From Kitasatospora aureofaciens (GTDB lineage: Bacteria; Actinomycetota; Actinomycetes; Streptomycetales; Streptomycetaceae), in NCBI RefSeq assembly GCF_019192735.1, contig NZ_JAHTKP010000001.1, positions 124,001-188,000 on the forward strand: a DNA stretch of 64,000 nt. Direction: 5' to 3'. A program made the position numbers and the translations under genes. The notes under the pieces were generated by a model that saw only the letters and a program-made list of their open reading frames with translations, did no database searches and was not told the origin of the DNA. Of the stretch, positions 36,901 through 44,110 are shown one piece after another (position 1 is the first letter of the stretch; the number at the start of each line of letters is the position of its first letter).

Positions 36901-39650
36901 GAGACCCGGCCGCCTGGGTGGACCGTATGGAGCGGGAGGCCGTCAGCGTGTGGAACAGCGTCCCCGCACTCGCGGAGATGCTCGTCGAACACCTGGAGGC
37001 GACCGGCCGGCCGCTTCCCGGGCTGAGACTGGTCCTGATGTCCGGGGACTGGATCCCCGTCACGCTGGCGGACCGGCTGCGAGCAGTGGCTCCCCAATGC
37101 CGGGTGATCAGCCTCGGAGGAGCGACCGAGGGGGCGATCTGGTCGATCGCGCACGAGATCGGTGAGCACGACCCGGCGTGGCCGAGCGTGCCGTACGGGC
37201 GCCCGCTGCGGAACCAGGGCATGCACGTACTCGACGTCCGGCGCAATCCGCGCCCGGACTGGGTCACCGGGGAGATCCACATCTCGGGCCGGGGTGTCGC
37301 CTGCGGTTACCGGGGAGACTACGCCCGCACCGCGGCGGCTTTCTGGACCGATCCGCGGACAGGGGAGCCGTTCTACGCGACCGGGGACCTGGGACGCTTC
37401 CGGCCGGACGGCACCATCGAGTTCCTGGGCCGCCGGGACGGACAGGTGAAGATCCGCGGTCACCGTGTCGAACTCGGGGAGATCGAGGCAGCCGTTCTCG
37501 AGCACCCCGAAGTGCGACAGGTGGCCATCACCGCGCCCCGGGCGCGTTCGGGGCAGCGGCATCTGGTGGCACACGTCGTGGGCACGGCCGACGAGGCGTC
37601 CGTTCGTCGGCACCTGACGGAGCGCCTGCCCGAGGCCCACGTGCCGCGGCAGATCCACATGGTGGACGCGCTCGCCCTCACCGCCAACGGCAAGGTTGAT
37701 CGGACGGCGCTGGAAGAGCCGGCCGCCGCCCCCGCGGAGCCTGCCTCGGACCAGCTGCTGGCCATGTTCCGCGAGGTCCTGGGACAGCCTGACGCCGGGG
37801 CGGACGACGACTTCTTCGCGCTGGGCGGAGACAGCGTGCTCGCCATCCGCCTGGTGTCCCTCGTGGAGAAGCAGCTGGGTCAGCGCCTTCCGGTCCGTGA
37901 CATGTTCGCCAACCCGACTGTCCGGGGCCTGTCGACCCTGCTGCGCGCTGGCGATCACGCACCCGCAGCCGTGGTGTGGGACCCGGAGCTGCGTGAACGG
38001 GCGAAGCGACGTCAGGGGCACCGCAAACTCGTCGGCCTCGAACGGGCCCTGCCCGTCGCCGAGCCGTCGGAGAGTCTGCGCAGTCGCCGCAGCCACCGCA
38101 CCTTCGTGTCCGCCCCCGTTCCCGCGCAGGGCGTCGAGCGACTCCTGGCCCTGCTGGTGGACCGGGGCGAGCAGCGGCTGTACCCGTCCGCCGGCGGGGC
38201 GCACGGTGTCCAGGCCTACCTCCAGGTGGCCGAAGGACGGGTGGACGGCCTGGCGGGCAGCTGGTTCGTCGACACCCGAGCCGGTCGGCTCACCCAGGTG
38301 CGCGAAACCCCTTGGGAGCCCGCCGTGGCGGACTCGGGGCCGAACCGCTCACTTGCCCATGGCGCCGCGTTCGCCGTGGTCCTGGTGGCCGACCTCGACA
38401 CCCTTGAACCCCTGTACGGAGAAGCGGCCACCCGTCTGGCGACCCTCGAAGCCGGGTACATGGGGCAGCTGCTCGCGGGCGAGTCCGCGGCGTTCGACCT
38501 CGCGCTCTGCCCGGTGGGCAGCGTCGCCGAGGCGAGGCTCGATGCCGCGCTGGAGCTGGGGCCCCGCCGGAAGGTGATCCATGCTCTTCTCGGTGGACGT
38601 CCCCTCGCCTCGGGGATACGCGCCGACGCGGTCTGGTCCGGAACCCCGGCCGAGTCCCGGCCGGGGCCCGTCCTGCTCACCGGCGCGGCCGGCACGTTGG
38701 GCTCCGCCCTGCTCGCGGAACTCCTCAGGCAGGGCCACGAGGTACATTGCCTGCTGCGCGGCGACGCCGAGTCCCGCCTCGCCGAGGTGCTCCGGGCGGA
38801 GGGCGTCGAGCACCATGCGGACCGGGCCTTCGCCTGGGCGGGGGACCTCGACGCAGTGATCCCGGAACAGGCGCCCGCACGGTTCGGCACGGTGGTCCAC
38901 GCCGCGGCGGACGTGTCCTTCGTCAAGGACTACGCGACGCTCGCGCTTACGAACGTGGAGGGCACACGACGGATTCTCGACCTCTGTGCCGACGGCGCGG
39001 TCCTGCATTACATCTCCAGCCTCTCCGTGTTCAGCGACCACGGCCGTGACGCCTTGCCCGAGGAGACTCCGCTCCCCGCGGATCCCCCGGTCAGGGGCGG
39101 CTACGCGCAGAGCAAGTGGGCCTCGGAGAACCTCGTCAGGTCGTTCGTGGCACGTGGCGGACAGGCTCATGTCCACCGCCTGGCTCTGGTCGTGGACCGT
39201 CACTCCGGGGCGGACGACTACGTCACCGCCCTAGTGCGGGGATGTAAGGCCACCGGCGCCTATCCCGACGTCGATGTCGACCTTCCGCTGGTCCGGCGAA
39301 ACGTCGCCGCGAAGGCCGTCGTCGCGTCCTTGGGCATGTCGCCCCGGACATGGCACCTCCAGGAGGAGCCGGCGCCGACCCTCCGCCAGATCGCGGATGC
39401 GACGGGGACGCTGGAGGCGGTCCCTCCGGACCAGTGGCTTCGCCGGGTGGAGACGGCCGTCAGCCACGACCCGTCCCATCCCCTGGCCCCGTATGTGGAA
39501 TTGCTGCGGGCGTCGCGCACCGGCGGGGCGCTCGATCCGGCCGGACCGCGAGGTGGCCGGCTGGACGGCCGGCGCAGCTGGCGACTGCTCGCCGAGGCCG
39601 GCGTCCAGCCCGGAACGAACCTTGAGGCACTACTTCAGGAACTCATATGA
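27954..39650 (+). CDS. NRPS 2: C-A-PCP-LLM-C-A-PCP-Cy-A(Cys)-PCP-Ox-R
   Basis: This 3898-residue protein starts with C (5-430; HHLLLDG), A3 (446-896) and PCP4 (909-979; LGANSL). An embedded luciferase-like monooxygenase of the MupA/Atu3671 type follows (1008-1352; ISLFFFSG, EAVWTPERHFDAFGG, IASGWHRRDF). Then come C (1356-1756; HHAIADG), A4 (1779-2246), PCP5 and a Cy domain (2332-2746) whose DxxxxDxxS reads PALIADAHS. A5 (2772-3249; pocket DLFNLSLIW, cysteine-like) and PCP6 follow. A SagB/McbC-type flavin oxidase (3339-3559; RRSHRTF, LYPSAGGAHG, LEAGYMGQLL) precedes a terminal thioester reductase (3569-3896; LLTGAAGTLG, GGYAQSKWASE). A3 (DAMHVGGTA) and A4 (DMFYNGLSN) are not assignable. There is no terminal thioesterase, so release should be reductive. 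Confidence 0.9.
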   Translation: MTRVEDIHGLTPLQQAMLVRAVLEPASAAYVEQLRFEFGARPDPEALRQAWQGLCSRHPAMRSTFHHTGLSEPQQVVHGGFVLPWRVEDWRQRPDGDIDALAWAERDQGFELARPPLFRLVLVLLPDSAVLIWTFHHLLLDGWSLGRVLVEVDEGYRTALSGASDDRPAAPPFREFIKWLRAVDPVPGRKHWRSRLAGASITRFGGETGGAGGEHTVRLGTAASERIRAACKARAVTLGTLATVGWAACVAEPDAAQDVTFASLLSGRPADLPGVDGMIGMLVNTVATRVRFEPEETVHALLARVQGELVVDRRHGWTPLDEVARAAGLSSPDSVLVIENYPVDRAVLDGSPLAVRSVSMDEQADVPLVVAIVPGEDIELRLATPPGGFTNSALEELGGRLAAYLLNLADGMDDNAAALLGRREAERQKTLRGRIGRPLETADGLVKALLAAGPTVIDGDDHWPADRILAESERFARLAHAMPPGPVAIVADTTAQTIAQMLGCLRAGRTYVPLDHSDPRHTERAEHTGARPLPDALDPGSELPSLPDADAIAYLLHTSGTTGKPKAVVQTHSGVLAHARRFASSIGLRPSDRVCMTASFAFDAAVMDIFAASVVGATIVIGSPKRHGLRALHDEILPQATVLHTTPSVFRLLAAEGLPRQLRAVVLGGESVLPTDMEIFDRAAPQDCVLVNGFGPSESTTALQWFAEKGATGSRVPVGLPVTGTEAWLRGADGERLDAPWAQGEIVLVGDAVAQGYHGDTDAAGRFSRDGDRRAYRTGDCGRLRPSGCIEIIGRVDDQVQIGGVRVEPGEVRAVLAGLPGVTAAEVLAVQDGTDVRLHAFASPGTLDADGLLRALGARLPSAFVPAQVRLLDRLPLLDNGKVDRAALRAGTSGPGPDSVTAPAAETSGDPVLATVVATFADVVGKAVDPDRSLFDLGANSLDALRVAGRLENRLSQRVPLQLLFDHPTPRALVAALSAAPEQRPAAAIPRAERHWQTRGATRPAPSDEAPAISLFFFSGHADDPAESYRLLVEAAVRADELGLEAVWTPERHFDAFGGTFPNPSVIAAHLAACTQRLRLRAGSVVLPLHDPVRVAEEWAVVDQLSGGRVDLAIASGWHRRDFVLAKDPYAERKNGLLGQINVLRRLWDGDAVELTDAEGEHFSVRTWPRPVQERLPLWLTSQSPETFELAARHGLNVLTNLNYKSIGELSERVARYRRARGDQRGGRVTVMTHTLVGKEDAETRGAAVEAYADYALHNLVLQQAHARGADKALRPSDADARALALRSAERMVEHGGLVGDLDRCRDRLAELRAAGADEVACLIDFGVPADQLLQGVEMLGELVETSARRAAPKSAVLPAAPLQAQLWVLESLSDAPGTWMIPTLVRLEGTLDKDELRSRLAALCDRHEALRTYLEERDGRVVQVVWDRRPVSLETRSVASEAEALRQARDILDEGLDLGQAPLVRAVLLQVAPTHHVFLLACHHAIADGSSTVALARELFDGVPDGRPLQLGDWAAWMEQRVRDGDLDAQESWWDEALRDLPPRLRLGSGVANGRRAVHPIPLEPAVETALRSVARTSGATRFEIVLTAFVEALGHLAGQSDLVVGLHHANRDREELEGLVGPLVNLLPFRVRLPLQDALGSVRDQARAALQHHEVPYARLAARHATEHRPGTDPFVDAALLYQNLPEVVSEGPLKWSRLELEGGQARFPATLVATEGRDGLVLQLDIDEGLFTGDEAARLGAAVKDSLRGLLGVAAPTPARVEPERAVRSAGPHLLGAFVEYAEQHPVDTAVVGPDGSLTRAELLGAARRLAAALRARVPAGSRIGVQVPPGCAMIVAVYGVLLADCTVVPLDPRSPAARRRLELELADVELAVSDVEVEVPRLEPFQSGPERTEEPSGTELAYLIFTSGSTGVPKPVAVGHDSVRALIGWARTVFSEDELTGALLTAPIRFDMSVFGLYVPLAGAGSIVVIRDVAALVEGPPPAPVRLVYTVPSALREVLAAGGLPDTVRTVNLGGEGLPADLLADLLTKVERVCNLYGPTESTSNAFFEDYTEPVEPTIGRPIAGTGAWIRRLSDGACAEAGESGELVLTGAGLALGYLGLPDHPAFTPEGYRTGDRARLLPDGSFTYIGRIDDQVKVRGHRVQLQEIDAHLSTLSSVEVGACRLDGDSIEAWIVPAGGCDHPAQAEPRRAEGWAAELAEALPPYFLPSRWIIVPRLPLSTNGKLDRKALGTVEWTPLDAATLENPAQTALAAVWDEVLGVPVPSADADFFALGGHSLLAITLCRRIEDRLNVRVPLRTLFDHPTVAALEVALRNAEQAPDDVPVLVEDPLAAEEPFPLTELQQAYWVGGRDDMALGSVGTQGYVEFDTQVPTDQLVSAFRVLVRRHDMLRAVFDPDGRQRVLTDPGEFPVAVEDLREAPESALIARREERSHHRPDPSCWPLVRVWVSRLADRTRVHISVPALIADAHSVYLLARELAQLIDGRELPPPGPAYRDLAVALARRDRTRDDEEFASHAASFPAGPQLPLASDLEQLNSVRFDRREIRLDATTWRSVREAGAAHGLTPAGTLLSAYAWVLGGWAEEPEFALGVTFFDRPPIHPDVDRVVGDFTSARLVRVSPAEDLGAFATTLQGRLWEALDSNAFDAVRSVRTLRRLGRAHTFPVVFTSTLGLDAPGRGSLGEVAYALTQTSQVWLDHKVREEDGGLVSTWDFVTGLFRPGVVEAMMERFRATLHRLARGDWSPAVPGLPADQQRERHAYGATAWSTPGPALLHQTLLAGGAPDALALVTPEGEHVTHGALASAAGAVARRLTDSGLQVGDVVAVESRHGWRQAAAALGVMAAGGAFVPIDPAWPQRRIEAVLKTAGARCVVEPASWASGLPRIELADADRTAPLAPLPELVGPEDLAYILFTSGSTGYPKGVEISHAAAMNTLADIVDRFRLNGDRVLGLSGLHFDLSVFDLFGSWLSGGAVVHPEVLRDPAAWVDRMEREAVSVWNSVPALAEMLVEHLEATGRPLPGLRLVLMSGDWIPVTLADRLRAVAPQCRVISLGGATEGAIWSIAHEIGEHDPAWPSVPYGRPLRNQGMHVLDVRRNPRPDWVTGEIHISGRGVACGYRGDYARTAAAFWTDPRTGEPFYATGDLGRFRPDGTIEFLGRRDGQVKIRGHRVELGEIEAAVLEHPEVRQVAITAPRARSGQRHLVAHVVGTADEASVRRHLTERLPEAHVPRQIHMVDALALTANGKVDRTALEEPAAAPAEPASDQLLAMFREVLGQPDAGADDDFFALGGDSVLAIRLVSLVEKQLGQRLPVRDMFANPTVRGLSTLLRAGDHAPAAVVWDPELRERAKRRQGHRKLVGLERALPVAEPSESLRSRRSHRTFVSAPVPAQGVERLLALLVDRGEQRLYPSAGGAHGVQAYLQVAEGRVDGLAGSWFVDTRAGRLTQVRETPWEPAVADSGPNRSLAHGAAFAVVLVADLDTLEPLYGEAATRLATLEAGYMGQLLAGESAAFDLALCPVGSVAEARLDAALELGPRRKVIHALLGGRPLASGIRADAVWSGTPAESRPGPVLLTGAAGTLGSALLAELLRQGHEVHCLLRGDAESRLAEVLRAEGVEHHADRAFAWAGDLDAVIPEQAPARFGTVVHAAADVSFVKDYATLALTNVEGTRRILDLCADGAVLHYISSLSVFSDHGRDALPEETPLPADPPVRGGYAQSKWASENLVRSFVARGGQAHVHRLALVVDRHSGADDYVTALVRGCKATGAYPDVDVDLPLVRRNVAAKAVVASLGMSPRTWHLQEEPAPTLRQIADATGTLEAVPPDQWLRRVETAVSHDPSHPLAPYVELLRASRTGGALDPAGPRGGRLDGRRSWRLLAEAGVQPGTNLEALLQELI

Positions 39651-40693
39651 CCTGGTTGTACGGATGGCGTGAGGCGAGTGAGGCCTTCCGGGAGCTGGCG
39701 CAGCGCCACGGTGACGTCGAACGGATACCGCACGGCGGCGAAGGCCCCGGGGGCGAGCAGCTGACGGTCGACGTGGCACTCCTCGGGCCCCGCCGAGCGG
39801 AACGCTGTGTCGTCGTGTCGTCCGGCCTGCACGGTGTGGAGGGAGTGGCCGGCTCCGCGATACAGCGGACCTGGCTGTCGCAGCTGACCGCCCCGTCGAC
39901 GCGGGTGGTGCTGATGCACCTCCTGAACCCGTTCGGGTTCGCCTGGCAGCGCCGTGTGGACGGCGACAATATCGACCTCAACCGCAACTTCCTTCTCGGC
40001 GATGAGAAGTTCACCGGTGCGCCTCCGGGCTGGCGGGACGTCGAGCCGTGGTTGGTGCCCCAGCGGCCGGCGAGCCGCTGGGACCCTCTGCTGCCGAAGG
40101 CGCTGTACACCGCGACCCGCAAGGGCCGCAAGGCGGTCTTCCAGGCCATCAGCGGTGGCCAGTACGAGTCGCCGCAGGGCCTCTTCTTCGGAGGCTCGGG
40201 GCCAGCCGCCCTCCAGGACCTGCTGTGTGATGGGCTCCCCCGCTGGACGCAGGGAGCCCGCGAAGTGCTCCATCTCGACATCCATACGGGGCTGGGGACC
40301 AGCGGGGGGCTGCAGCTCCTCCTGCCCCGGCGCGAGGGCACACCCGAAGCGGACGCCCTCGTCCGGCGCTTCGGGCCCGATGCCCGCCCCGCACTCGAGA
40401 AGGTGCGGCACTACCGAGTACAGGGCGGGCTAGGCTCCTGGTGCGAAGAGCTCCTGCCGGATCGCGACTACACACTGTGCGGGGCAGAGTTCGGCACCGT
40501 GTCCGCCCTCGAGGTCATCGCGGCCCTGCATCAAGAGAACCGCGCCTGGTTCTGGGGCCGACGTGATGACGCCCGTTCCGTCTGGGCACGCAGCCGCCTC
40601 GCCCACGCCTTCGCCCCCACCTCACCGACGTGGCGGCGGCGTGTGCTCGACAGAGGCGTCCACCTGATCGACCAAGCAGCGGAGACACGATGA
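39647..40693 (+). CDS. M14-like metallopeptidase (DUF2817)
   Basis: This encodes 348 residues; the start overlaps the NRPS stop (ATGA). The zinc site of the carboxypeptidase M14 fold is visible: LHGVEG (H62, E65) and the distal His in HLDIHTGLG (about residue 213). Also present are the substrate-contacting NRNF and a conserved GAEFGT near the C-terminus that could hold the catalytic Glu. No signal peptide is seen, so it is cytoplasmic. In this operon it could trim a precursor, remove an acyl-amino acid, or serve in resistance. The reaction is not deducible. Confidence 0.75.
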   Translation: MTWLYGWREASEAFRELAQRHGDVERIPHGGEGPGGEQLTVDVALLGPRRAERCVVVSSGLHGVEGVAGSAIQRTWLSQLTAPSTRVVLMHLLNPFGFAWQRRVDGDNIDLNRNFLLGDEKFTGAPPGWRDVEPWLVPQRPASRWDPLLPKALYTATRKGRKAVFQAISGGQYESPQGLFFGGSGPAALQDLLCDGLPRWTQGAREVLHLDIHTGLGTSGGLQLLLPRREGTPEADALVRRFGPDARPALEKVRHYRVQGGLGSWCEELLPDRDYTLCGAEFGTVSALEVIAALHQENRAWFWGRRDDARSVWARSRLAHAFAPTSPTWRRRVLDRGVHLIDQAAETR

Positions 40694-41484
40694 CCATCGG
40701 TGAAATGATGCGCCGGACACAAGACCGGGTGGAGCGGGACCAGCAGGGGATTCCGACGTACTACGACCGGCGGGTGCTGCGCCAGGCGGATGAGCACGAC
40801 CCGGACTGGCGGGCCCGTCTGGCCCGCCATGACGCCGCGTTGGAGACCGGGCGGTTCGTCCCATGGGCCCAGCGGGAGTCCGTGGACCTGACGGGGCTCG
40901 ACACCCACCGCCGGAGCGAGATCCCTGACGACGTGTTGATCATGAGTCAGGGCACGGCACAGCCCACCCGCTGGCGGGGGCACGACTTGTTCAAGAGCGT
41001 GTTCGACTTCGCCCTCGTGCCCATGCTCTTGGCGGAGTTCCGCCCGGAAGTGATTCTGGAGGTGGGCTCCGGTAACGGCGCGAGTGCTCTGTGGATGGCC
41101 GATCTCGCGGAACTCCACGGGTTCGCGTGCAGGATCGTTTCGATCGACGTCAATCCCGTCCCTGTCACCCATCCCTCCGTCGAGTTCATCACCGGGGACG
41201 CCCGCCGGGTGGGCGGCATCCTGCCCGCCGATGTCCTGGCGCGAGGTCCCCGCCTGGTCGTTGAGGACGCCCACGTCGGAGTTCGCGGCGTGCTCGAGTT
41301 CGTCCACGAGCAGCTTCGGGAGGGCGACTACATCATCGTGGAGGACAGCGTGGGCAAGGCCTCCGAACTGAGGGAGTTCACCGCTGCCCACGCCGGGGCC
41401 TACGCGGTGGACACCCACTACACCGACTTCTTCGGCCGCAATGCGACCAGTTGCGTCGACTCGATTCTCCGGAGGATGGCATGA
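40690..41484 (+). CDS. CmcI-like SAM methyltransferase (cephalosporin hydroxylase family)
   Basis: This encodes 264 residues and is coupled by ATGA to the gene before. ILEVGSGNGASALWMADL is a SAM-binding motif I, followed by VSIDVNP. The acidic VVEDAHVGVRGVLEF and IIVEDSVG segments fit the CmcI/rhamnosyl O-methyltransferase family. Despite the historic family name, these enzymes are methyltransferases. A role in O-methylating the peptide or the LLM-introduced hydroxyl is an inference from context. Confidence 0.8.
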   Translation: MTIGEMMRRTQDRVERDQQGIPTYYDRRVLRQADEHDPDWRARLARHDAALETGRFVPWAQRESVDLTGLDTHRRSEIPDDVLIMSQGTAQPTRWRGHDLFKSVFDFALVPMLLAEFRPEVILEVGSGNGASALWMADLAELHGFACRIVSIDVNPVPVTHPSVEFITGDARRVGGILPADVLARGPRLVVEDAHVGVRGVLEFVHEQLREGDYIIVEDSVGKASELREFTAAHAGAYAVDTHYTDFFGRNATSCVDSILRRMA

Positions 41485-42299
41485 GCCTGCTCGACACCAT
41501 ATTCCCGGACGGCCCGGCCGCTCCAGGGGACAAGCCGCTGCGGGTGTCGATTTCCGGCCTCGACGAACTCCTCACCTGGACGGATCTGGAACGCATCCTG
41601 ACCACGTCGTGCTTCGAGGGACCGGGAAGCGCCACCATCCAGAAGGACCTCTCACTGCCCGACCCGGGCATGAGCCGCGTGTGCGTCCTCACCAATGGCC
41701 AGTCGATCTGGCGTGCTCCGCGCCGAACGTCCGTCGAGGAACTGCGGGGACGGCTTGCCGGATCCACCCTTCGGGTGGAGGCCCTGGAAGAAGTCCATCC
41801 TCCGCTCGCCGAGCTTGCGGCGACGCTGTCGCGTCCCGGCGCCCCCGTCTACATCAACGCGTACGCGGCCTGGGGCAGCCAGAAGGGACTCGCCCTCCAC
41901 TACGACTACACGGACAACCTCGTTCTCCAGCTCGAGGGGCGCAAGTACTGGAAGATCTACCGCCCCACGCGCACCGCGGTACGCGGTCCAGAGTCGACCG
42001 CCTACAAGGAGGGGATCCAGGCCGCGGCCCGGGGAGAAGTCGGCGGTACCCCGGACGAGTTGCAGCGCGTCCGGGACGGGCTGTTCTGGGAAGGCGAACT
42101 CGCTGCCGGCGACGCGCTCTACGTGCCGCCCGGTTGGTTCCACGAGGTGACCCCGATGGGCGTGCCCACCCTCCATCTCGCCTGCGCCTTCGCCGCCACG
42201 CCGGGCGAGCCGGCGGTCGTGCCACCTGGCATCCGCCTGCCCGACGAGCTGCGGGCGCCCGCAGAAGCCGAGTCCGACCACCCGATGGGAGAACAGTGA
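41481..42299 (+). CDS. JmjC/cupin-type iron(II)/2-oxoglutarate oxygenase
   Basis: This encodes 272 residues from ATG 41481, overlapping the previous stop. The facial triad is visible as HYD in ALHYDYTDNLVLQLEG (H140, D142) and the distal His in YVPPGWFHEVTPMG (about residue 220). GRKYWKIY after the first motif matches Cupin_8/ROX proteins that hydroxylate amino-acid side chains. It probably hydroxylates a residue of the peptide, free or carrier-bound. The substrate is unknown. Confidence 0.8.
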   Translation: MSLLDTIFPDGPAAPGDKPLRVSISGLDELLTWTDLERILTTSCFEGPGSATIQKDLSLPDPGMSRVCVLTNGQSIWRAPRRTSVEELRGRLAGSTLRVEALEEVHPPLAELAATLSRPGAPVYINAYAAWGSQKGLALHYDYTDNLVLQLEGRKYWKIYRPTRTAVRGPESTAYKEGIQAAARGEVGGTPDELQRVRDGLFWEGELAAGDALYVPPGWFHEVTPMGVPTLHLACAFAATPGEPAVVPPGIRLPDELRAPAEAESDHPMGEQ

Positions 42300-43306
42300 T
42301 GAGCGAGAACGAGCAGACCAAGCGGATCTTCGTGGGCGGGCTCGGCCGGTCGGGTACCACGATCATGGCCCAGCTGATGGGCCGGCACAGCGACGTGTTC
42401 GGAATGGAGTGGGAGACACGCTTCATCGTGGACGTCGACGGTCTCGGTGACCTGGTCGACGCCCTCTCCGTGAACTGGGCCGGCCCGGTCACTGGTGGTG
42501 AGAAGGTCCGGCGTTTCCGCCGGATGATGACGCGAGACCTCGTCGAACGCGATGCCGCCCCGTACGAGGGCTACAGCATGTACGACCACTTCGACGCGGA
42601 GCACTACGACGCCACCGTCCGCGACTTCCTGGACGGGCTCATCGAGGCGGAGTGGCCGGCGTTCTCCATGCAGAGCGGCCGCAGCCTCAGTATCACCACC
42701 CAGCAGGACGGCGAGGACGTCCACATCGAGGTGCGCACGGGGCAGCGCAGCCGGATCCTGCCCAGGTACTTCGAGAGGGAGGAGGCGGCCCGGCTGGCGG
42801 CGGACTTCGTGGATCGTCTCTTCGGCGGCAAGGGACGTGCGCTGGGACGGCGCCACTGGTGCGAGAAGACGCCGCACAACATCCTCTCGCCCTACCCTCG
42901 CCTCCTCTTCCCCGACTCCTACATCGTCCACATGGTCCGGGATCCGCGGGACGTGGTGTCCTCCATCGGTTCCGGATCCCACAACTGGGGAGGCCCGGAC
43001 GCCCGCATGGCCGCCAAGTGGGCCGAGGGCTTCTACAAGAAGTGGCTGGACATCAGGTCGCAGTACCAGGACGACGAGCGGTACATCGAGATCTTCTTCG
43101 AGGACTTCATCGCCGAACCCAAGAAGACCATGACGCTGCTGTGCGAACGGATAGGTCTGAAGCCCGAACCGGCCATGTGGGAGACGGATCTTTCTCGCCA
43201 CAACATCGGCCGTCACCGGACCGGCCTCAGCCGTGACGACATCGACGTCATCGAGCGGGACGTGATCCCCCTGGCGTGCAGCGCCGGGTTCGGCAGGTAC
43301 CTGTGA
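42299..43306 (+). CDS. PAPS-dependent sulfotransferase
   Basis: This encodes 335 residues; the start overlaps the JmjC stop (TGATG). The 5'-phosphosulfate-binding loop is VGGLGRSGTTIMAQLM near the N-terminus. The 3'-phosphate-binding segment is IVHMVRDPRDVVSSIGSGSH, and the KTPHN segment adds support. It belongs to the Sulfotransfer_1/3 group. In this operon it should sulfate a hydroxyl, perhaps one made by the LLM domain or the JmjC enzyme. It ends 88 bp before the PPTase gene, the only gap in the operon. Confidence 0.87.
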   Translation: MSENEQTKRIFVGGLGRSGTTIMAQLMGRHSDVFGMEWETRFIVDVDGLGDLVDALSVNWAGPVTGGEKVRRFRRMMTRDLVERDAAPYEGYSMYDHFDAEHYDATVRDFLDGLIEAEWPAFSMQSGRSLSITTQQDGEDVHIEVRTGQRSRILPRYFEREEAARLAADFVDRLFGGKGRALGRRHWCEKTPHNILSPYPRLLFPDSYIVHMVRDPRDVVSSIGSGSHNWGGPDARMAAKWAEGFYKKWLDIRSQYQDDERYIEIFFEDFIAEPKKTMTLLCERIGLKPEPAMWETDLSRHNIGRHRTGLSRDDIDVIERDVIPLACSAGFGRYL

Positions 43307-43394
43307 CGCCGGAACGGAAGCCGGCCGAGGGAAGGCCGCCCGGCGCGGTGATCCATGCGCCCGGCGGCCTCGCCCCGGACCCGAGTACGACCTC

Positions 43395-44057
43395 ATGACC
43401 GACTCCAGTCTCTTCGCCCCGCTCCTGCCCCCCTGCGTCAAGATCGCCGAAATGGATCCGCGCGACAGCAGCATCGGGGCGCTCGAACCCGCTGAGCAGC
43501 GAGTGGTCGCCGATGCGGTACCGCACCGGCAACGGGAATTCGCCGCGGGGAGACAGCTCGCGCATGGGTTGATAGGAGATTTGGGATACCCGCGAACTCC
43601 CCTTCTTGCTCACCCTGACCGATCGCCCAGGTGGCCGGAGGGTCTCGTCGGTTCGATCACCCATTGCGAGGGCCGGGTCGCGGTGGCCGTCGGCCGGTCG
43701 AGCGAAGTCATGGGCATCGGAATCGACATCGAGCCGTGCGCACCGCTTCCCGCAGAACTCGGTCCCCTGGTCCTGACCGCCGACGAACGTCGAAGAGTCG
43801 ACGCCTGGAGCGCGGAGGACGGATCGCTGCGCAGCCGTTGGGTCTTCTCCGCCAAGGAGGCGACGTACAAGGCGGTGTACCCGCTCACCCGGAAGGTCCT
43901 GGAGTTCTCCGACCTCGAAGTGTTTGGGGGGCCGATGGGGTTCGTGAGCGTGCTCCGGCGCCAGGCGCCGCCCTTCCCGGAGGGAACCTCCTTCGTGGGG
44001 CACCGTGCCGCGGTTGGCGGGTACATGGCCAACGCCGTCGTGCTCCGGCCCACATAG
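43395..44057 (+). CDS. Sfp/EntD-type phosphopantetheinyl transferase
   Basis: This encodes 220 residues. The magnesium and CoA motifs are GIGIDIEPC and WVFSAKEATYKAV, with an N-terminal region typical of EntD-like enzymes (RQREFAAGRQLAH, GSITHCEGRVAVAVG). It would attach phosphopantetheine to the six carrier domains of the two NRPSs. It is the last gene of the operon and is followed at once by a strong hairpin. Confidence 0.92.
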   Translation: MTDSSLFAPLLPPCVKIAEMDPRDSSIGALEPAEQRVVADAVPHRQREFAAGRQLAHGLIGDLGYPRTPLLAHPDRSPRWPEGLVGSITHCEGRVAVAVGRSSEVMGIGIDIEPCAPLPAELGPLVLTADERRRVDAWSAEDGSLRSRWVFSAKEATYKAVYPLTRKVLEFSDLEVFGGPMGFVSVLRRQAPPFPEGTSFVGHRAAVGGYMANAVVLRPT

Positions 44058-44061
44058 CGGA

Positions 44062-44101
44062 GGGCCGCGCCGCGGGAACGGTAAGTCCCGTGGCGCGGCC
44101 C
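44062..44101. terminator. Bidirectional hairpin between PPTase and ileS
   Basis: GGGCCGCGCCGCGGGA pairs with TCCCGTGGCGCGGCCC (one G-T position) around an 8-nt loop. It lies 4 bp after the PPTase stop and 9 bp from the ileS stop, so it can end both convergent transcripts. Confidence 0.85.
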
Positions 44102-44110
44102 GTGAGCCGG

